Assembly: GCF_004570865.1 (NCBI RefSeq)
Contig: NZ_SPQS01000006.1
Coordinates: 186,001 to 250,000 of the forward strand
Length of the DNA stretch: 64,000 nt
Direction of reading: 5' to 3'
DNA from: Bradyrhizobium frederickii
Lineage (GTDB): Bacteria; Pseudomonadota; Alphaproteobacteria; Rhizobiales; Xanthobacteraceae
Under the pieces are notes generated by a model. That model was not told the origin of the DNA. It searched no databases and saw nothing but the letters and a program-made list of their open reading frames with translations. The stretch's first letter is position 1, and every line of letters starts with the position of its first letter. Positions 62,540 to 64,000 of this stretch are shown here, piece by piece. The translations under genes were made by a program, and so were the position numbers.

Positions 62540-63013
62540 GTGCGACACCGAACACAGGCCGAAGGGCCAGAGGCCGACTTGGTCAAAGCTGCCGACATGC
62601 TGATCGCGCGACGCGCCGACACCCGCGCCCGCGCCGATTTCGCCACCTGGAAGATGATGGCCAAGCTCAACGGGGCGTCCGCATTGCCCCCGGAGGCCCA
62701 GGAATTCCTGGCGAGCTACCAGAACCTGCTGGCGCAGATGAGCGAGGGCGAGGCCACCGAGGTCACCATCGGCGCGATCTACAAGGCCTATTATGCCGAG
62801 ATGGGCGGCGCTGGAACCCCGCCCGACGTCCGCCCTCGCGCGGCTGAGCCGGCAGCGGACAATGTTACCGCCTTCCGCCGCCCCGCACCGCCGAAGAAGT
62901 CTGCCTCCGTCGGGGCGGCATTCGCTGGACCCCAGAAACGACCGCTCCCGGTGGCGCTGATCTTCGCGTGCCTGGTCGTGGTCTATGTCGGGATCCGGCT
63001 CTACTGGCGCTGA
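62540..63013 (+). CDS. Tail-anchored hypothetical protein
   Basis: The 157-residue protein starts with a GTG at 62540, 5 bases after the protease stop, so the two are likely co-translated. Residues about 10-95 are helical and charged ('ADLVKAADMLIARRADTRARADFATWKMMAKL'). The last 20 residues, 'LPVALIFACLVVVYVGIRLY', form a single C-terminal membrane segment. No domain is recognised. The 3' end overlaps the convergent TonB gene by 13 bases. Possible role: membrane-associated partner of the protease. Confidence 0.7.
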   Translation: MRHRTQAEGPEADLVKAADMLIARRADTRARADFATWKMMAKLNGASALPPEAQEFLASYQNLLAQMSEGEATEVTIGAIYKAYYAEMGGAGTPPDVRPRAAEPAADNVTAFRRPAPPKKSASVGAAFAGPQKRPLPVALIFACLVVVYVGIRLYWR

Positions 63014-63813
63014 GCCGTCTTCTTCTTTTTCGCGTCCGGCGGCGTGAAGATGATATCGACGGTGCGCTCGAACCGGTCCTCGGTCAGGCCGGCAGGCGGC
63101 TGCGGGATCGGATCGGACTTGCGGACGATCGAGACCGCGGCCGCATCGTAGGCGGCGTCCCCGGACGATTCCACGACATCCACCGACAGCACGTTGCCCT
63201 TCCGGTTGATCGCGAAGCTCACCTTGACCTTCTGATTGTTGGGGTGTTTGCCCTCCGGATTGATCTTGTGCAGCGACAGATGCGCGCTGATCTTGCGATT
63301 CCAGTCGGCCGTCAGCTTCAGGATGTCCTTGCCGATGCCGATGACGGGCGCCAGCGCCTTCTCGGCCTCGCGCGCATCCTCCTCGAGCGTCTGCCGTGCC
63401 GTCGCAACCGATTTCGGCGACGCTTCGGCGGCCGGCGTTTCGACAGCCTGAATCTTCGGATCGTCTTCCGTCGGCTTCTTCGCGTTGTTCTCGGTCACGA
63501 CGCGGTCGGGATCCTCGACCTCCTGCGACTGATCCTTTGGAAGCTCCGTCTCCTTGGTCTCGGCCTTTTGCTCGGGAAGCGCCTGCTGCTCCTGCATCGC
63601 TTCGCTGTCCGGCCCGGGCGGTAGATCGGTTTCGGGCGCCTTGGGCGATGCCATCTCCACGGCGAACTCGGCACCGTTCGCACCCAGGCCGTCGCCGTCA
63701 TCATCGGCGCGCAAATGCGCCAGCGCGAGCGCAGCGCCACCCAGATGAAGCACCAGCGCCGCCACTGCTGCCAGGATCCAGAGCTTGCGGGATGGTCTGA
63801 GTTCGTCCGACAT
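63001..63813 (-). CDS. tonB: TonB-like energy transducer
   Basis: The 270-residue protein has an N-terminal membrane helix (KLWILAAVAALVLHLGGAAL). A long Pro/Glu/Lys-rich periplasmic linker follows (residues about 50-140). The C-terminal TonB domain contains 'VKVSFAINRKGNVLSVDVVESSGDAAYDAAAVSIVRKSDPIP'. It couples the proton-motive force to outer-membrane receptors. exbD is upstream on the same strand, 11 bases away. The C-terminal end overlaps the tail-anchored gene by 13 bases. Confidence 0.92.
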   Translation of the reverse strand: MSDELRPSRKLWILAAVAALVLHLGGAALALAHLRADDDGDGLGANGAEFAVEMASPKAPETDLPPGPDSEAMQEQQALPEQKAETKETELPKDQSQEVEDPDRVVTENNAKKPTEDDPKIQAVETPAAEASPKSVATARQTLEEDAREAEKALAPVIGIGKDILKLTADWNRKISAHLSLHKINPEGKHPNNQKVKVSFAINRKGNVLSVDVVESSGDAAYDAAAVSIVRKSDPIPQPPAGLTEDRFERTVDIIFTPPDAKKKKTAQRQ

Positions 63814-63824
63814 AGCGTGTCTTC

Positions 63825-64000
63825 TTAAGGCTGCGCGGCGCCGGCCGCAGGCGCGCCTTCCAGCGCCACCAGCTTCACCCGCGTATAGCCGCCTGAGCGC
63901 AACAGCTCCATGACCCCCATCAACTCCCCATACGGTACCGACTTGTCGGCACGCAGGAACACGTATTTGTCCTTGCTCATGTCGGACAGGCCGTCGAGCG
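63825..64000 (-). CDS. exbD: Biopolymer transport protein ExbD, C-terminal part
   Basis: The gene runs off the right edge; 58 codons and a TAA stop at 63825 are visible. The C-terminal sequence reads FLRADKSVPYGELMGVMELLRSGGYTRVKLVALEG, which is the classic ExbD periplasmic domain. It ends with a short Ala-rich tail (GAPAAGAAQP). The protein is part of the ExbB-ExbD proton channel that energises TonB. Operon order exbD-tonB is standard. Confidence 0.9.
   Translation of the reverse strand, partial: LDGLSDMSKDKYVFLRADKSVPYGELMGVMELLRSGGYTRVKLVALEGAPAAGAAQP

Overview
The window is high-GC DNA with Bradyrhizobium-like (Alphaproteobacteria, Rhizobiales) features. These are dense catabolic operons for branched-chain amino acids, acyl-CoAs and sugar acids, ABC and TRAP transporters, many one-component regulators, and about twenty intergenic palindromic elements of types common in that genus. 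The genus assignment is inference from gene content and repeat types, not from a marker gene. No tRNA, rRNA, transposase, prophage or CRISPR array was seen. The window looks like ordinary chromosome.

Layout. 1-11 kb: end of an MFS transporter, ppx-rlmE, an orphan molybdenum hydroxylase large subunit, a hotdog-fold protein, a YaiI/YqxD protein, the ABC-F ATPase Uup, a D-threonine aldolase-like enzyme and a HI0933-type flavoprotein. 11-20 kb: a leftward catabolic cluster (mmsA, acyl-CoA dehydrogenase, 3-hydroxyisobutyryl-CoA hydrolase, mmsB, acyl-CoA synthetase, MaoC hydratase, MFE-2-type SDR) with a divergent LysR regulator. A perfect inverted repeat lies between mmsA and lysR. 20-28 kb: TetR, thioesterase, enoyl-CoA hydratase, a frameshifted thiolase, an MFS carrier, a two-subunit CoA-transferase-like pair and an AhpD-like protein. 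28-31 kb: three TadE/TadG-like genes.

31-43 kb: an FAD-linked oxidase and a GMC oxidoreductase, then an IclR-centred region. IclR and a biotin-dependent carboxyltransferase run left. A 73-residue biotin carrier, a TAXI-type TRAP transporter and a glutaminase-STAS-cNMP-binding fusion run right. Three alternating half-sites forming two overlapping palindromes sit in the IclR/biotin-carrier gap. 43-49 kb: a MazG-like protein, a carboxymuconolactone decarboxylase-family protein, an unlisted 33-residue membrane microprotein, a DUF35 protein coupled to a thiolase-fold protein without its nucleophilic cysteine, a class III CoA-transferase, and an SCP2-type thiolase.

49-62 kb: a sugar-acid catabolic locus. 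A leftward operon carries a CUT1-type ABC importer, a DenD-like dehydrogenase, a 2-keto-3-deoxy sugar-acid kinase and a KDPG aldolase. A rightward group carries a LacI regulator, an IlvD/Edd-family dehydratase close to xylonate dehydratase, two SDRs and a GFA-domain protein. Two LacI-type operator candidates sharing TGGTAGCG flank the lacI gene. I infer import, oxidation and dehydration of a sugar or sugar acid to a 2-keto-3-deoxy acid, followed by phosphorylation and aldol cleavage. 62-64 kb: an M50 protease, a tail-anchored protein, a TonB-like protein and the end of exbD.
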